In this document: positions 45,943-58,301 of the stretch, piece by piece
Layout of the letters: each line of letters begins with the position of its first letter
Position numbering within the stretch: position 1 is the first letter of the stretch
Assembly: GCA_949752735.1 (NCBI GenBank)
Contig: OX457050.1
Coordinates: forward strand, 38,912,510-38,976,509
Length of the DNA: 64,000 nucleotides
Origin: Lumbricus terrestris
Taxonomy: Eukaryota; Annelida; Clitellata; Crassiclitellata; Lumbricidae
Reading direction: 5' to 3'
Translations under genes and position numbers: made by a program
Notes under the pieces: generated by a model
Seen by the model: the letters and a program-made list of their open reading frames with translations, nothing else
Databases searched by the model: none
What the model was told of the DNA's origin: nothing

Positions 45943-46234
45943 ATTGCCTCATTTGAGACTCAACTGAACTTCGTCCGACAACATGAATGCTAATTAGGTC
46001 AAAGGTCGAGGGGGCGTGGCTGGCTTAAAGCCTCCGCCTAACACGGTTATATTTGCCTCTCCTTTCTATCGAAAAATGCTTAAATACAACCTGTGATATG
46101 TAAGGGGCACCTCGCCGACTCTCAAAACGTGTAGTTATATTAAAAAACTGTCGGTAAAATCCATTCCGCGCCGGAAAAATCGAGTAAAACGGGCAGTGAA
46201 AACAAAGCCGCCATCTTCGGCCAGGGCCATTCCA

Positions 46235-46282
46235 GACATTATTATTATTATAATTATTATTATTATAATTATTATTATTACG

Positions 46283-46346
<64 letters not shown>
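46235..46346. repeat. (ATT)n microsatellite
   Basis: About 110 bp of ATT repeats with rare interruptions, directly upstream (on minus) of LINE1-B. Confidence 0.95.
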
Positions 46347-46349
<3 letters not shown>

Positions 46350-46790
46350 AGCACAGATTTCAAAGTTGGTCATAAGCTTATGAGCAACTGCTTTGGAGGG
46401 TTTGAATGGTAACACGTGGTAACATTTTTGCATGAAAAGTTCCTGGATGCCCACAACCCTACTAAGCCTTTCATTCGGCAGATGGCATTGAAAAAATCAC
46501 TAGTAGGATGTGATGGGAGCTTAGCTTTGCATGGCTGTCAACAGATAAATTCGACTCCTGTAATAACTTGTGATCACGAATTCATACTATGAACTGTAAA
46601 TATTGTGTGCAATCATTTTGAAATTAAATGAAAATTATCATACAATAGGTGCTTGGATATCAACGCTGTACAGCTGTTCATATTTTATAGTAAGATTCAA
46701 TCAAATAATAACATTTATAAGCATTTATTAGTTTTTGTTAGCTGAAATAGAAAAATGGGGGCCCATAAAAATAAGGCAAATCCCATTATA
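46347..46790. other. Unassigned stretch between two (ATT)n tracts
   Basis: No gene or element recognised. It is bounded on both sides by ATT repeats that belong to, or attracted, LINE1 copies. Confidence 0.4.
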
Positions 46791-46792
46791 AG

Positions 46793-46906
<114 letters not shown>

Positions 46907-47183
46907 ATTGTTTTGCTCTGAGGTATTCTTGATCCCTCAGGGACTTCACTACCGCTTAGTATAAAATCAAAGTCTGTAAAGGCCCTATCCATATTCTGCT
47001 TCCTTGTTGACGAAAGTGTCCCTAAAGGCAACTGCGTTGTAGCGTTGTATCATCAGCGTAATACGCTGGAACAAAAATGTTGTTTCTTGTGTGTCCCCCG
47101 ATCTACATTGTAGTGCTTAGCTTTTGTCCCAGGTCCGAAAGGAATATCAATCCTTCGTTGGTAATCGGACCCAGTGCTTCGAA

Positions 47184-47690
47184 AGCCAACGGTACCATTT
47201 AGATGTATTACGGTACATGTATAACATAACGCTAGAGAGAGTATGACGTATCTGCCCTGCAATCAGATATGAAGTCACACATTAAGCCTACATCGCTCGT
47301 ATCTTACCGACCAATCATAGGCGATTTCTCATACGGACCAATCACACACAGTCTTACAGCATCGATTTGAAAAATAAATAAAACGACATCAGCATTTTTA
47401 TAATAAGACGAACATGTCGATGCCTGCTTGTTAATTTTGTCGTTTCTTGCAATATTGACAAGTAAACATCGACAAGTTTGTCTTATTATAAAAATGCTGA
47501 TATTATTTTATTTATTTTTCAAATCGATGCTGTAAGACTGTGATTGGTTGGTACGAGAACTCGCCTGTGATTGGGTCGGTATGAATGAGGCAGGTAGGAT
47601 GTGATTGGTCGGTATGTAAAGAGACAGCGACGTAGATATACAGGGCGAAACTCTCTCTAGTGATATGTTTAGTATATAATACATCTCTAT
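47184..47690. mobile_element. Palindromic element of about 500 bp inside LINE1-C
   Basis: Inverted arms of over 200 bp, clearest around CAGCATTTTTATAATAAGAC at 47390 and its complement near 47490. The ends resemble TAGATGTATTA and its complement. A possible ACGG target duplication. Noncoding. Confidence 0.7.
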
Positions 47691-47779
47691 GAACGGGACA
47701 AACAAAAATGTGGACGATAATTCGTAATAATTTTATTTGTCGAGTTTGCGAACCGAAGCCTTATCGGTCGCAGCGCCGG

Positions 47780-48200
47780 TGTAACGTGATATTCTATCCC
47801 CCTGAAAACTGTCCGGGGGGATGAATTAACCGGTCTATACTATCCGGGTGGATAAACCATTATGTCCCTTTTTTTGAAAAATGCGCATAATAAAAAAATT
47901 ATGCTGTAATCAAAATTTAAAGTGACTCTAATTGTTTTAAGTGTCCAAAGCAATACTCAGATAAAGGCAACTCGTATTTATTTAGTGACTGGGAGTGTTC
48001 TTAAGTGTTTTAAATGTTTTAAGTGCTCTGAAAACAGGGCAAAACATTTTATCTAGTAGGAATAAGCATACCTGTCAGTGTCATTGTTCAAAACAAAGCA
48101 GATGAAAATGAATTTGGAAAAAACACGCGGAAGCGATTTTTTAAAACTTTTTTAAATTTGGGGAATACAGTTAATATGAGGGATACCCTATTTCGTGACA
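47780..48200. mobile_element. MITE, second TGTCACGAAA-type copy
   Basis: Same family as 41912-42360, with near-identical interior words and ends TGTAACGTGATATTCTATCC and TTTCGTGACA. Flanking CCGG/CCTG is a degenerate 4-bp duplication in LINE1-C, whose twins are uninterrupted at this point. Confidence 0.85.
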
Positions 48201-49009
48201 CCTGCAGTTTGACTAGTATCCGGTAGGTAGGAGACGGCCAAGCTGTCCGTCACGGTCGCATCCCAGATGAGACATCGCCCGACGCGCCATAAGATCAGGG
48301 TGAGGCCATCTGGTCTTCTGTCAACTGTTCGAACGAGGCCTCCCAGCTTTTTTGTGGATGGATAAACGGCACGTATCAAGTCCTGAAAGATCAGATCATT
48401 CATGGAGGCATGTCTAGACAAGCGACCCGGACCCGGCACACAGGAAACCCGCGGTGGCCATCAGCCAACACCGGGGTTCCACATGGGCACCCATGCGGTT
48501 CGCAAAGCGAGACCCCAGCCAGACCCTCCGCAATCCTCACCAATTCATTATCAAGACGGATTCCGCAGCTTGGGACAGTGAGGGCAAGCAGCGTCCCCAG
48601 CGTTCGGAGCAGACACCGTCCTGAGGCGTGCTTGATTTCTTGGGTCAGGGAACTTGGCATACAGGTCAGAGACGTTGGCGCCGATCAGGGGCTTGTCCAA
48701 TGCCAACTGTCTGTGGGCAATATTGCCTTCTATGCGCTGTTCTGCACCCGCCCCAAACCATATGGTTAGCTGCTCCATGCATCGTGGGTCGGCCCCATTC
48801 CGCCCCTCCCAACATGGTGGACTGAAGCAGATCGGTGCTCGCGGCTGATGCCAGAAAGACGGGAAATGCCAGCGAGGTCACCGATCGGATACCCAGTCCA
48901 CCCGTCTTAATGGGAAGAGGATAGCATTAAACTGCAGAAATCCTGGGTGGCTTTCACAGGGGCAGCTGTGGTGAAAAAAGCTGAGCTCGTAGCCCATCGC
49001 TCAAGGATA

Positions 49010-49275
49010 ACTATAATACAGCGGCGCTCTTTTTCTAAAGCTCTATTTCAGCGAGGAAAATACACTGATACAGCTTCTATATCTATAGCGTTATTTTCAT
49101 CAATCCAGCTTCCATTTCATATATAAAAATATCCATGCAGAGCCTTCATCCAGCTTCCATTTCACATGCGTCTTTTCATTAATCCAGTACCGTTCTATTT
49201 CATATATAAAAATTCACTAATCCAGCTTTCATTTCATCCATGCCATTTTGTCCGTACCATTTTGTCCGTACCATT
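49010..49275. mobile_element. Half foldback with AAAATGGTACGGACA units
   Basis: ATCCAGCTTCCATTTC-type inner repeats lead into right-arm units CCATTTTGTCCGTA (three copies), as in the element at 28051-28669. The left arm is absent, truncated at LINE1-C. Confidence 0.75.
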
Positions 49276-49289
49276 TAGGTCAGATCGGA

Positions 49290-49495
49290 GCTGGACATCA
49301 GAGGTGGGACAGCAGAGCTTCTGCAGATGCACTGGAACCAGACCCTTCATGCAGCGCCAGACCAATGCAGAAACCCTTTTAGGTGATCCGGGAGACAGAC
49401 ATCGAAGGCATTGCAATAGTCGAGATGAGAGACCACAAAGACATGTACAAGAGTGGCATCAGCAGTAGGGGTCAGAGATCGAGACACCACAATAA
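49290..49495 (-). pseudogene. CR1/L2-like LINE RT fragment
   Basis: On minus, LVHVFVVSHLDYCNAF is the RT segment 'FVxSrLDYCN' of CR1/L2-type LINEs, followed by decayed HW...RVWFQ. Stops interrupt it. Confidence 0.6.
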
Positions 49496-49776
49496 GCTAA
49501 CGTAGTTGGTTATTAGCAATCACGGCAAAGTAGTTTTATGTGTTAATAAATTAATTAACGCAAGCTTGTACTCATTCATTCATTTCGTTCATTCATTTCG
49601 ATAATTTATATATCACCTCTTCCAGAAACCTACTCAGAGGCGCTCCCGGCTCCCAGCCCAGACACGATGATGATGACGATGCTGATGATTATGATCAAGC
49701 TGAAACTTATGCTTATGATTATGATTCTAACGATTGAGTTTGAATTTTTTTAAGATAGGAAAATTGATATATCTAC

Positions 49777-50356
49777 CAATCGACACAAAAGCTTTTCTGC
49801 TTATAAAGAACTCTGAGCAGATGGTAACCGTAGGAAAGCGCAGAGATCGGTTGTAAGCCACTCGATAGTTGACGATGGTTGGATATGTCAGATAGTAAGA
49901 TATTCGATCGCATATCTGGTAAACCATGAATCCTGTTCCGAACAAGAGAAGCATTGACCACACAAACTTACGGATTATGGAGCCAACTTTATGTGATGAT
50001 GGTTTGACCAAGTAAGACAAACCCACAATGGAAACTTCTTCTGCAAAGATTTTCATCCGATGTCTCATGGCCATTCTCAGGATCTTGTAGAAACTCACTC
50101 TCTCGTTATCTTTGATGGTTATATCCATCTCTACCTTGATCTCCTCCAATGACCCATCATCAGGTTCTCCATCTAAATCGGTCTCGCATCCATCGGTAAC
50201 TGACTTATTCTCACTCATTCTCGGTCTCAACTCTCTCTGACTGTTGTCCACATTTGATTCTTGTTGAATTTCGTCTGGTTTCGCACCATCTTCATCTACC
50301 TCTGTTGATGGCATTTCGCCTTCCATCATGTATTCGAGTGTGAATGGATGACTCAT
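49777..50356 (-). CDS. DEG/ENaC channel exon 1 (first coding exon), copy B
   Basis: ATG at 50356 opens 193 codons plus one base before donor ATTG|GTAGAT. An acidic N-terminus (residues 10-80) is followed by the pre-TM1 segment FAEEVSIVGLSYL (104-116), TM1 (about 131-150) and the post-TM1 signature FPTVTIC (174-180), diagnostic of the DEG/ENaC family. The invariant His-Gly before TM1 is Val-Gly here. The phase fits exon 2 at 39222. A later in-frame ATG (residues 10-11) could also start translation. Confidence 0.85.
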
Positions 50357-50696
50357 CTTCGAGTCTCTCTAGAGATGCAACGATAGGTTTGCTGTGACCT
50401 GTGTGCTTACGAATGCAGCAACTCGACCTGTCAATGGCATTTATGTGTTGGTATGTCAGCCTAAAGTCCTACGTCATCAAACGAGAGCCCGTGCAATGCG
50501 ATCAATTTCAGTTGCTGTGCTTCATATGAAACGGAAGACTCGATAAGTCAAAGCTGAAGGTTTTTATGAGTTAATGATGATCTTGACGACGGACGACGGA
50601 CGACGGCTACGATGATTGTGGTCGTGATGATGATGATTATAATTATGATGATCATGAAGACGACGACGATGATGACGACGACGACAATAAGGAAGA

Positions 50697-50796
<100 letters not shown>

Positions 50797-51297
50797 AGGA
50801 GGCGGGTAGGCGGAGTCGGAGGAGGCAGAGAAAGGAGCAAATGCGGCAGAGTTCACCGAATGCCATCACCAGAATTCCTGTGTATGTCTAATTGCTTATA
50901 CTTATTCTACGTCCATTGCTGAGAAATTGATCAATAATTGCTTAAGTGGCATGACGTCCGATAGGAAGACGAAACAACGAAGAAAGCCATTAGCTCCGAA
51001 CGGAAGCTTCCTTCATGCAACACTCTGCATCGATCCATTCGCTTTGAACTTATGAATTGACCCATGAGGGTCACGACGTAGCAAGCATTGCATGGAATAT
51101 TTCATTTAACGATTCACTTGAATTCTCTTCAATTAAACACAGTTGATGTCTAAAGTGCAGAACTCTTAATTTGCTTTATATGCGACCATCGTCGCAGAGC
51201 ATTTATCAAGCTCCTATGATCTTCTAAGGTAAAAGCCAAGCGAACGATTTTCTTAGTCAAATTAAACTAATAGGCGAGGACTCGTAATCGTAATCGT

Positions 51298-51430
51298 AAT
51301 CGTAAACTCGAAATTTCTAAAGCGCCACTCGAAAGCCAAGCGCGGGGCACCAGCTTATTCACGAGCGCTGCGTTGCGTTAGAAGGGTTGTCCGTGAGAAT
51401 AGTCCGTGGTGGTCCGGGTCGAGTTACCAT
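51298..51430. repeat. Dispersed repeat also at 13620, 14395 and 38890
   Basis: Contains AAATTTCTAAAGCGCCACTC, GAAAGCCAAGCGCGGGGCAC and AGAAGGGTTGTCCGTGAG. Related copies occur near 13640-13690, 14400-14480 (broken by a foldback after AGAAGGG) and 38880-38950 inverted. Possibly a SINE or LINE 3' piece. Confidence 0.65.
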
Positions 51431-51673
51431 AGGATCAGAGGACTCGTTCGTAATGAATCGCCGAGGCGCTTTGCTTAATGAATTTAAGCTTAAACTTACA
51501 ACTTGTACCGGACGGCGGACATTCTTTATTGATGCAACCCAAGATGACTGGGAGTGCTCTTAATAATAATAATACTGACGACAATTTCTATGGCGCCATA
51601 ACGCAGCCATTCTGCTACAACGACAAACACACATTCAGAGCTCTTGGTCCCATTTGCTCGTATTTCCATCATG

Positions 51674-51885
51674 CAGAGTCGTGCTTTTCTGTGGTTGGCC
51701 CGATGGTAGGCCTATGGAATGCCCTCCCACTTTCAGGGCGCGGTGCTGTAGTGGGTGTGTTCGTTGCCTTGCACCCGTAGGGTTGCATGCTCGAATCCAC
51801 TCAAGTCGCCGCGAAGGTACCTTGGGCAAGTCATTCACTCGCAATTGCTAAGCGCTTCGGCGTGAAACTCTGATAGGCCTATATT
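51674..51885 (+). mobile_element. LINE scrap plus tRNA-derived SINE
   Basis: A short ESCFSVVGPMVGLWNALP stretch (LINE C-terminus) runs directly into a SINE head GGGCGCGGTGCTGTAGTGG. The B-box region (GCTCGAATCC) and body ATTCACTCGCAATTGCTAAG follow, the same SINE family as at 15197-15437. Confidence 0.7.
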
Positions 51886-51893
51886 CACGCAGT

Positions 51894-52031
51894 CATGGTT
51901 TCCGTTCTTGGAGGGGTTAAAGCCTTCTTGGGGAGCTAAGCCCGGGAAAAGATACAATTTACACGGTAAAAAATGAATTTGGGTCTTCTTGGGGGACTTA
52001 GCCCCCTAGCCCCTGATAAACTCCGCCCATG
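51894..52031. mobile_element. hAT-like MITE, CATGGGCGGAGTTTAT family, copy 1
   Basis: Right end ATAAACTCCGCCCATG; the left end is shortened (CATGGTTTCCG). Perfect 8-bp duplication CACGCAGT at 51886-51893 and 52032-52039. The interior carries two GGG...CCC hairpins. Confidence 0.85.
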
Positions 52032-52299
52032 CACGCAGTCAGTGAATTAGAAATAGTGAACGCGTGTTCCGGACTAGGCCAAGACTTGTTACCGCTGAGG
52101 CTGCCATAATCATACTCCGGTTGGGATTCGTTCGTTTACATTCATTTGCACAGGAGAATTTGGCTTTATGTGTAGCGTATGCGGACGTTTCGTCAATGGA
52201 CGATTCGTCACACGGAATAAATTGAATAAATAAATGCTTTCGTTCAGACACGCGTTCAATAATAGATCGTTCCAGCATTTATTTGATCAAGAACTATTC

Positions 52300-52525
52300 T
52301 TCGTAGATCCAACTTCCATTTTTTGAAAGAATTTGTTTCATCATTCCAGCTTCTATTTAAGCAAAATTCACTGTTTTTCATCCAATTTCCATTAAACTAA
52401 CTTTTTCACCCCAAAACCTTTCTTTAACTTATCCAATATTATCATCAATCCCACATCCGTTTATGAAAAACATTTTCTTTATTCCCGCTTCATGTTACAA
52501 GAATTCTTTTCATCAATCCGTTTTT
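52300..52525 (+). repeat. ATCCAGCTTC-type degenerate tandem repeats
   Basis: About six units such as CATCATTCCAGCTTCTATTT. The same dispersed repeat as in the foldbacks, without outer arms. Confidence 0.65.
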
Positions 52526-53217
52526 ACTCACCCACCGCTGGATGAAGTAGTTTAGCAAGATTATAAACATGAAATATATTAAACAACGATTGATGTCGCA
52601 ACTCCCAACCAAACTTGCATTAAATATTGTGGGAGTGCGAGGACTAACTATGATTACAGGGCCGGATCTAGGGTGGTTGGGCCCATGGGCACCCGTTATG
52701 GTGGGCCCTTTTGTGCATCGGATATGTTGCTTTTGATGCACAGTATCGGACAGAAACAAACCCACACGTATACGACCATAAAATGTTACAGACAAACAAT
52801 GCTAAAAGCAATGTTTAAATTGTTGACAATAATTGTGGTCAATAATTTTTAAATACATAAATGAAGACAGATTGAAAAGATCATTTGCTGATAGATAACG
52901 TGTTTAAATCATTTCTGAAATGCAAAGTTAAAGTATAAAAGTTAAGCAGCTTCTTGTCCAATTTTCAATAAGGCACTAAGACACAGAAAGAAAGTAAACA
53001 TTGTGACATTGGCCTATATGAGACCTCCAAAATAAAGCAGATAGGCCTGGCTATATACAGTTAAATAGCTCGGTTAGGTTTACAGTTGAGTCTAAATTTG
53101 AGTAGGGTCATTAGGGAATTTGCACCCTTTTCTATTGGCATAGCCATCAATTAACTGATTAAAATAGAGTTGGCACAGAATATGACTCTATACTCAACAC
53201 TGCAAGGTGGGTATACG

Positions 53218-53371
53218 CATGGGCGGAGTTTGGTTTCCGTTTTTGGAGGGGCTAAAGCCTTCTTGGGGGGAGCTAAACCCGAGAAAAGATACCATTTACA
53301 CGGTAAAAAAATAATCTGGGTCTTCTTGGGGAGGGGCTTAGACCCCCAGCTCCTGATAAACTCCGCCCATG
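53218..53371. mobile_element. hAT-like MITE, CATGGGCGGAGTTTAT family, copy 2
   Basis: The ends CATGGGCGGAGTTTGGT and ATAAACTCCGCCCATG are flanked by GGTATACG and GTTATACG (7 of 8 matching). The interior is the same as copy 1 (GATACCATTTACACGGTAAA). Confidence 0.85.
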
Positions 53372-54053
53372 GTTATACGTCTCACATGTGTCTCAATAAT
53401 TACATAATCTTCTTATTGGAAAACGAGCATTCAGCACTACAGTTTGTGACCATGAGCACCAAGTACATTCTTAGCATAATTTCCACATTTGGAAATGAAT
53501 TTTCTATTAACATCTTTACCGAGTAGCCTTATTGGTACATGAACTGCTACTAACTTATGCCAGGGCCTGTTCTTCCAATTTCGGTTTAAGCATTTTGACA
53601 AGATAAGAACACTCGTTGCCAAGGCTTTCATCGAGGTCGTCACCACAACTGTTACAAGCTTTTTCGAAGAGTTGAGGAGTTCTCCATCACTAATATTTCC
53701 CTATGGGCCTACATGATTCAAGATTAGATAGAAAACAAACCAAACTTTGAGCAGAGCAACATCTTCTAGTCCGCTAGGCCTACATGCCTATTATATAGTG
53801 CCCTCATGCCGATTTACAATTCGATTCAAGACTGTCGGTTGAAATCATTTAGAATCTTCAAATTATATTAAATAATAGTCAACTGATTTGCAAACTCCAT
53901 CTGTGACCTTATAAACCATGCATATTATGAAAGTAGAGTCTATATAAGACTGGGGTCTAAAAGATACTGACAGCACAGCAATGACAGTAAACATGTCGCC
54001 ATCCACTGCTACAGATGTGGGCATTGGGTCATTCAAGGTCAAAATACCAGCTT

Positions 54054-54147
54054 CAGACAGTGGGGGTATTCTGTCTAACCCTGTAGCACTCCAGTGCCAC
54101 GTGGCACTGGAGTGCTACAGGGTTAGACAGAATACCAATACTGTCTG
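54054..54147. repeat. 94-bp palindrome
   Basis: Two 47-nt arms with about three mismatches and no loop, centred on CCAGTGCCACGTGGCACTGG. A smaller perfect hairpin (TTAAACCCGTGC...) lies near 54543-54571. Confidence 0.88.
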
Positions 54148-54879
54148 CAGCAACCTGATACACGTGGGAGGGTGGAGCTCAGGACACTGACTGTCTCGAT
54201 CTGTTCGTTGTCTGCTGCGTATACCGACTAGTCCAGAGAACACCTCTGACATGCACTGACAGTATATATGTCTACACCAACGGGCTGTCATAGCTTGAGT
54301 TAAAAGAAATATAATCTGTCAACAGCAGGTGTTGAGGATGCCATGCTTAAAGCCCTACTGTCATGGTGACAGGTGAGCAATATCAACGAGTACAGATAGT
54401 GGTCAATTCAAAACCACTGACTGAGTAGGCTAAGATCACGTGGCAATACACTTACGATTCATTCCTTAATTTCAAAAAAACTTCAACTGGTGGGGGCCCC
54501 GAAGTGGTGGGGGCCCATGGGCTGGAGCCCGTGTAGCTCATGCTTAAACCCGTGCTAAGCACGGGTTTAAGATAGAAGTCGCGATTTGGCATACTTCTAA
54601 GCAGGACGTCTAGCTCGTCCGTCAACGTTGTTACGGCAGTGACTTTCTGCTCACACGTTCAGTCCGAAAATCTGCAAACTGCATTTGCACTAGCTGACCC
54701 GACTGAATGGGATTAACATTGAACTTTATTCGCAAGTCATCTTCGCCGTCATTCTTCAAGAAAACCTTGACTCATTTTGTTTCAGATTTTAATCACTGGT
54801 ATTTATAATGGACACAACTGTGCATGCCTTCAAACTTCTGAGTTGAACAGAGAGGTCTAAATATCTTCAATATTCTTAT

Positions 54880-55410
54880 TCAGCTAGAAAATTAACTGTT
54901 TATGACCTTCCCTACGCACATACTAATACTCGTCGATTCTCTATACAATATACTGGCTCCATATGTTGGAACTCTCTCCCTACACATCTTCATTCCCTAC
55001 CTAACACAAGATTATTTAAGCATAAACTTCGCCTTTATCTACTTAAAACACTTCCTGATATGTAATGGTTAAGGTTTCTGCTCAGTGGTTTCGCCAAGCC
55101 CTTAGTTAAGTCTTTAGTTAAGTCATTAGTTAAGAGTTGTTTTTCTCGTTATATACAGAAATGTCGATTGCTTAATATTTTTTTTCTCTCTCCTCATAAT
55201 TTTTTTTATTCCTACAATTGAATGCTCTGTCATGTTTTTCTTTTATATTTTACATGAATTATGGGTGGCCCTATTAACGGGTTTTTCCATCCCTTCTGGG
55301 TCTCCACTTCTTCACCAAATTATGTTAATGTATTATTCAATGCCATAATTGTATCATGTTTGTTTGTTGTTTTGGTTGAGGAAAAAATAAATAAAAATAA
55401 ATAAATAAAT
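54880..55410 (+). mobile_element. LINE C-terminus and 3' end
   Basis: The frame RRFSIQYTGSICWNSLPTHL followed by FKHKLRLYLLKTL and a stop is the C-terminus of a CR1/L2-like RT. About 340 bp of 3' region ends in AATAAAT repeats. 5' truncated. Confidence 0.75.
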
Positions 55411-56015
55411 TTACTGAAAATATTTATGATGCTTTGCAGTTTTGTTGAAATGAAGCTTAGCAACGATCCAGATCTAAATGCATTAACAAACTTGCTATGA
55501 TATGAATATTGTTGAAGCAAAATGTTAACACAATGAAAACTGGTAGCAACAGTGGCCCTTATACCAGAATAGCAAGCAGTCTACAGCATTTCAATCGACT
55601 AGGGAGCAAATTAGAAAACAAATTTGAAACAAAAACATTGACTAGCTTAACCAGTAATTCAACAGAAAGCCACACATTGCACCATTCAGAAAATAAAGGT
55701 ACAGCAAAAATGCCAAGATTGCTTTAGGAACGTTGATCCGAACCATACTATGATACAGTGTGTCTACTGTCCCGAGATGCTATTGAAATGAAAAGGTGTA
55801 GCATAAGGGTTTCCAATATTATAATGTAGCCTACGTTTGCTGCACTGACGCAGTTGCTCTCACAGATTCAAAGCTCTTCATTTCGTAAAGGCTAACACAT
55901 GACGAGACGCTCTAATAAAAATAATGGCACTTGGCGATGGTGAATAATTATAGGCCCTATTGTTAGCTGATGCAACATGCTCGATAATAATTTGTCGAAT
56001 AGGCCTAAAGGAATT
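55411..56015. other. Unassigned AT-rich stretch
   Basis: Open frames up to about 72 codons show no family resemblance. No transposon ends recognised. Confidence 0.35.
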
Positions 56016-56021
56016 AAATAG

Positions 56022-56276
56022 GGTATGGTGGGGCAGAATGCCCCCTTTAACGTTTGACATCACCCACTGTAAAATAGCGCAATCTCAAGTCAGCCAAAAT
56101 TGGTGACGAAAAGCTGCTTTATATACATTATACAGTAGAAATGTTGATTTTACCGAGAGTTAGACCAAGTTGAAAGAAACTCAATTTTTTTTACTAAATT
56201 TGTGTGCAAGGACTTCTTGCCCCATACATGGGGCAAGAGGCCCAATGGTGGGGCATTTTGCCCCATCATTGGCGCA
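56022..56276. mobile_element. MITE-like unit with GGGGCA...TGCCCC ends
   Basis: The ends GGTATGGTGGGGCAGAATGC and GGGCATTTTGCCCCATCATT are imperfect complements with internal GGGGCAnnATGCCCC palindromes. The target duplication is unclear. Confidence 0.6.
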
Positions 56277-56279
56277 ACC

Positions 56280-57000
56280 ATACAATGAACATTGCTAAAA
56301 CGTTATGCAACTGGATTCTTTTAATTTTTGGCAGGCACAATGATAATATTTTTTAAAAAGACTGCATACAGGCAACAAAAGAATTAGAATTACGAAAACT
56401 TAACAAAATGGATGACAGAAATATAATGACTCAAATAGCTTACAGTCTAAAATTAGCTGCACATTGTTCCATCGTGCTTTATATAGATGCCTAATTATTG
56501 TTAAAAGTTCATTGAAAATGTGCCAAATGAAGAAAAACAATGGACAGCTATGTCTCACACTGCCAAATTCAAAAAAGCTAAAATCAATGCGTATGACTAA
56601 ACTTAATAGTTTCCTTTGCCAGCCCAGTAAATTATGAAAGGTAGGTTGTCTTAGTAACAACCTATTCACACACTTCACAAACAAAATCAGTCATGCATTT
56701 TGAGTCATAATCAGCACAAGAATAACGAGCCCGCTGAAGGCAAATTCACACTGCACAAACCCATCCCTATAGTCGCAGTATGGCTCTCTTCAGTAAAGAC
56801 ACGGGGTTGAATCTTCCTCAGATGCGAGGCCTATATCTTGTGGCATAAAAAATTATATGAAATTAGCAAAATGTATTGACGAAATTGGCATTTTCGTCTG
56901 AAATGGGAAAATGGATGGGTTTTTTTCATTCAAATTATTATGCTCATGTCATTTCCCAATGACGTTTGCAAGCTCTCCTGGTTTTGGCATTGTGCGGTTC
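56280..57000. other. Unassigned AT-rich stretch
   Basis: The minus-strand frame at 56400-56684 has no recognised domain. The region precedes the B/C duplication boundary near 57005. Confidence 0.35.
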
Positions 57001-57093
57001 CCAATTAATTTGGATATATGGTCTACTCTTCTTTTCTCTAATTGATTTTGCAGAGACATTGCTGGTTGACGACTGAGGAGACCCCACTCTTAC

Positions 57094-57258
57094 CCTGCCG
57101 GACGCGGGACTTCCCGTTGTCAAGGTTTTAATATTGGCTTCATCTTTCATATCCTTTGATAAGAATATATATAGACAGGTGATCTCCTCAGTCCTTTCTC
57201 TTGTTGCTCTTCTTGAGAAACCATCCCTCTTGCACTGATGACTTGCGGCATCCGTCAT
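57094..57258 (-). CDS. Conserved 55-codon ORF ending in a splice donor (copy C)
   Basis: Twin of 25790-25954 with identical length and frame, the same ATG context and the same GTAAGAG donor, but about a dozen amino-acid differences. No known domain. It could be a first exon of a gene reading leftwards, or a non-functional remnant. Confidence 0.3.
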
Positions 57259-57649
57259 TAATTAATTAATATAGGCTACACGCGTATCCCGACACCGCAC
57301 GCAACGTCCCAAACATAATGTTCACTTGAGACATAAGGATTGCCATGAAGAGGTGGTGTGCTGAGCAATTGAACAGAAGAGGCTTTACTCAGACGGTTGT
57401 TGCCAGATTCGACCCTTTCCCAATTATTAGACAACAAAAATATACAAAATAGGTTCACTTGAGACATCTTGGTTTAATATGTCTATGAACAAGTTATTTT
57501 TTTCTTTAACAGTTCATAGTGCATGTAAGAAAATTAAACAATTAATGTTCTGCTACAAGAGTTATAGGCTATATGCACTGATTTGACCCAATCCATTACA
57601 TGGTAGAGCCTATAGCCTACAAGTGAAAAATGTTGAGTGCATCTAATTT

Positions 57650-58101
57650 TCAACGGCGTTGCATTTTAGCGAACCTTGCAGAAGTTACAAATTCACCGAA
57701 TAATTGGACAAGAAACTGGGTAAATTCAATAATAGTGAGTAATGTTCCTCCGAGAATAAGTCCCAATGCACCACTAAAATCGCAAACTAGTGCGAGTATA
57801 TCGTAGGCTGGAATCGTTTGGATGTCGACGTAGTTCAAGTCAGAGTAGAAGATATTCAGGTAGGTGAGTTCCTTGCTCAGCTTCGACATCGTCAGATTCC
57901 GTCCCTTGAATTGCGATCTCCGCGACGTGTAATTGAGGAAATGCTCTGAAAGAGGATTTGTCGATATTGAATATGGATATGTTGGTTGATAGCATTGAAG
58001 AGGACAATCGCACTTGCTTGATTCTCCGGATGATATGAACCATTTCATTACTTTTGTAAAACAGTAATAATATTTGTCTACGGAGCACACTTTTCCTGGA
58101 C
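57650..58101 (-). CDS. DEG/ENaC channel exon 7 (terminal), copy C
   Basis: A 452-bp exon after TTTTTTAG, phase 1 in, ending ARFAKMQRR and stop. SSKCDCPLQCYQPTYPYSIS, LTYLNIFYSDLNY and the TM2/pore LGLILGGTLLTIIEF are intact, including the GGT filter variant shared with copy B. Together with exons 5 and 6 at 62.7 and 62.3 kb it forms the 3' half of a second gene. Its exons 1-4 would lie beyond 63 kb. Confidence 0.88.
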
Positions 58102-58301
58102 CTAAAAAAACACGGTTACAAAATAGTAAGCTTATAGACTTCATGAAAAGGCCGCAGATAGTTGATTGTTATAGATAAAGAATCCTGTTAGTTTCAGACT
58201 GTTGGTCAAAGTCACTTACCGCCATGATCATGCTTCGTCTATATCATAAAGTTTTACACGGAAATTGATGTTTTTCAAAGTTCAAAACTAGTAATATATA
58301 A

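Larger units (their letters stand above)
43052..45950 (-). mobile_element. LINE1-B, longest copy
   Basis: It carries, in order, an N-terminal zinc-finger-like region, RT, and the C-terminal zinc finger plus endonuclease-like domain, in three frames separated by frameshifts. The 3' tail is missing (junction at about 43052) compared with LINE1-A. The presumed 5' untranslated region runs to about 46215, next to an (ATT)n tract. Confidence 0.85.
46907..48968 (-). mobile_element. LINE1-C, third copy, interrupted twice
   Basis: Pieces at 48968-48205, 47785-47695 and 47200-46907 together follow the C-terminal half and 3' end of LINE1 (RRPDGLTLILWRVGRCLIWD is still readable). They are more diverged than A and B, with many frameshifts. 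Insertions: a palindromic element (about 47184-47690) and a MITE (47780-48200). Confidence 0.82.

Noticed and set aside
54543..54571. Rho-independent-like terminator hairpin
   Set aside because: Eukaryotic context without a T run; better seen as a small palindrome.
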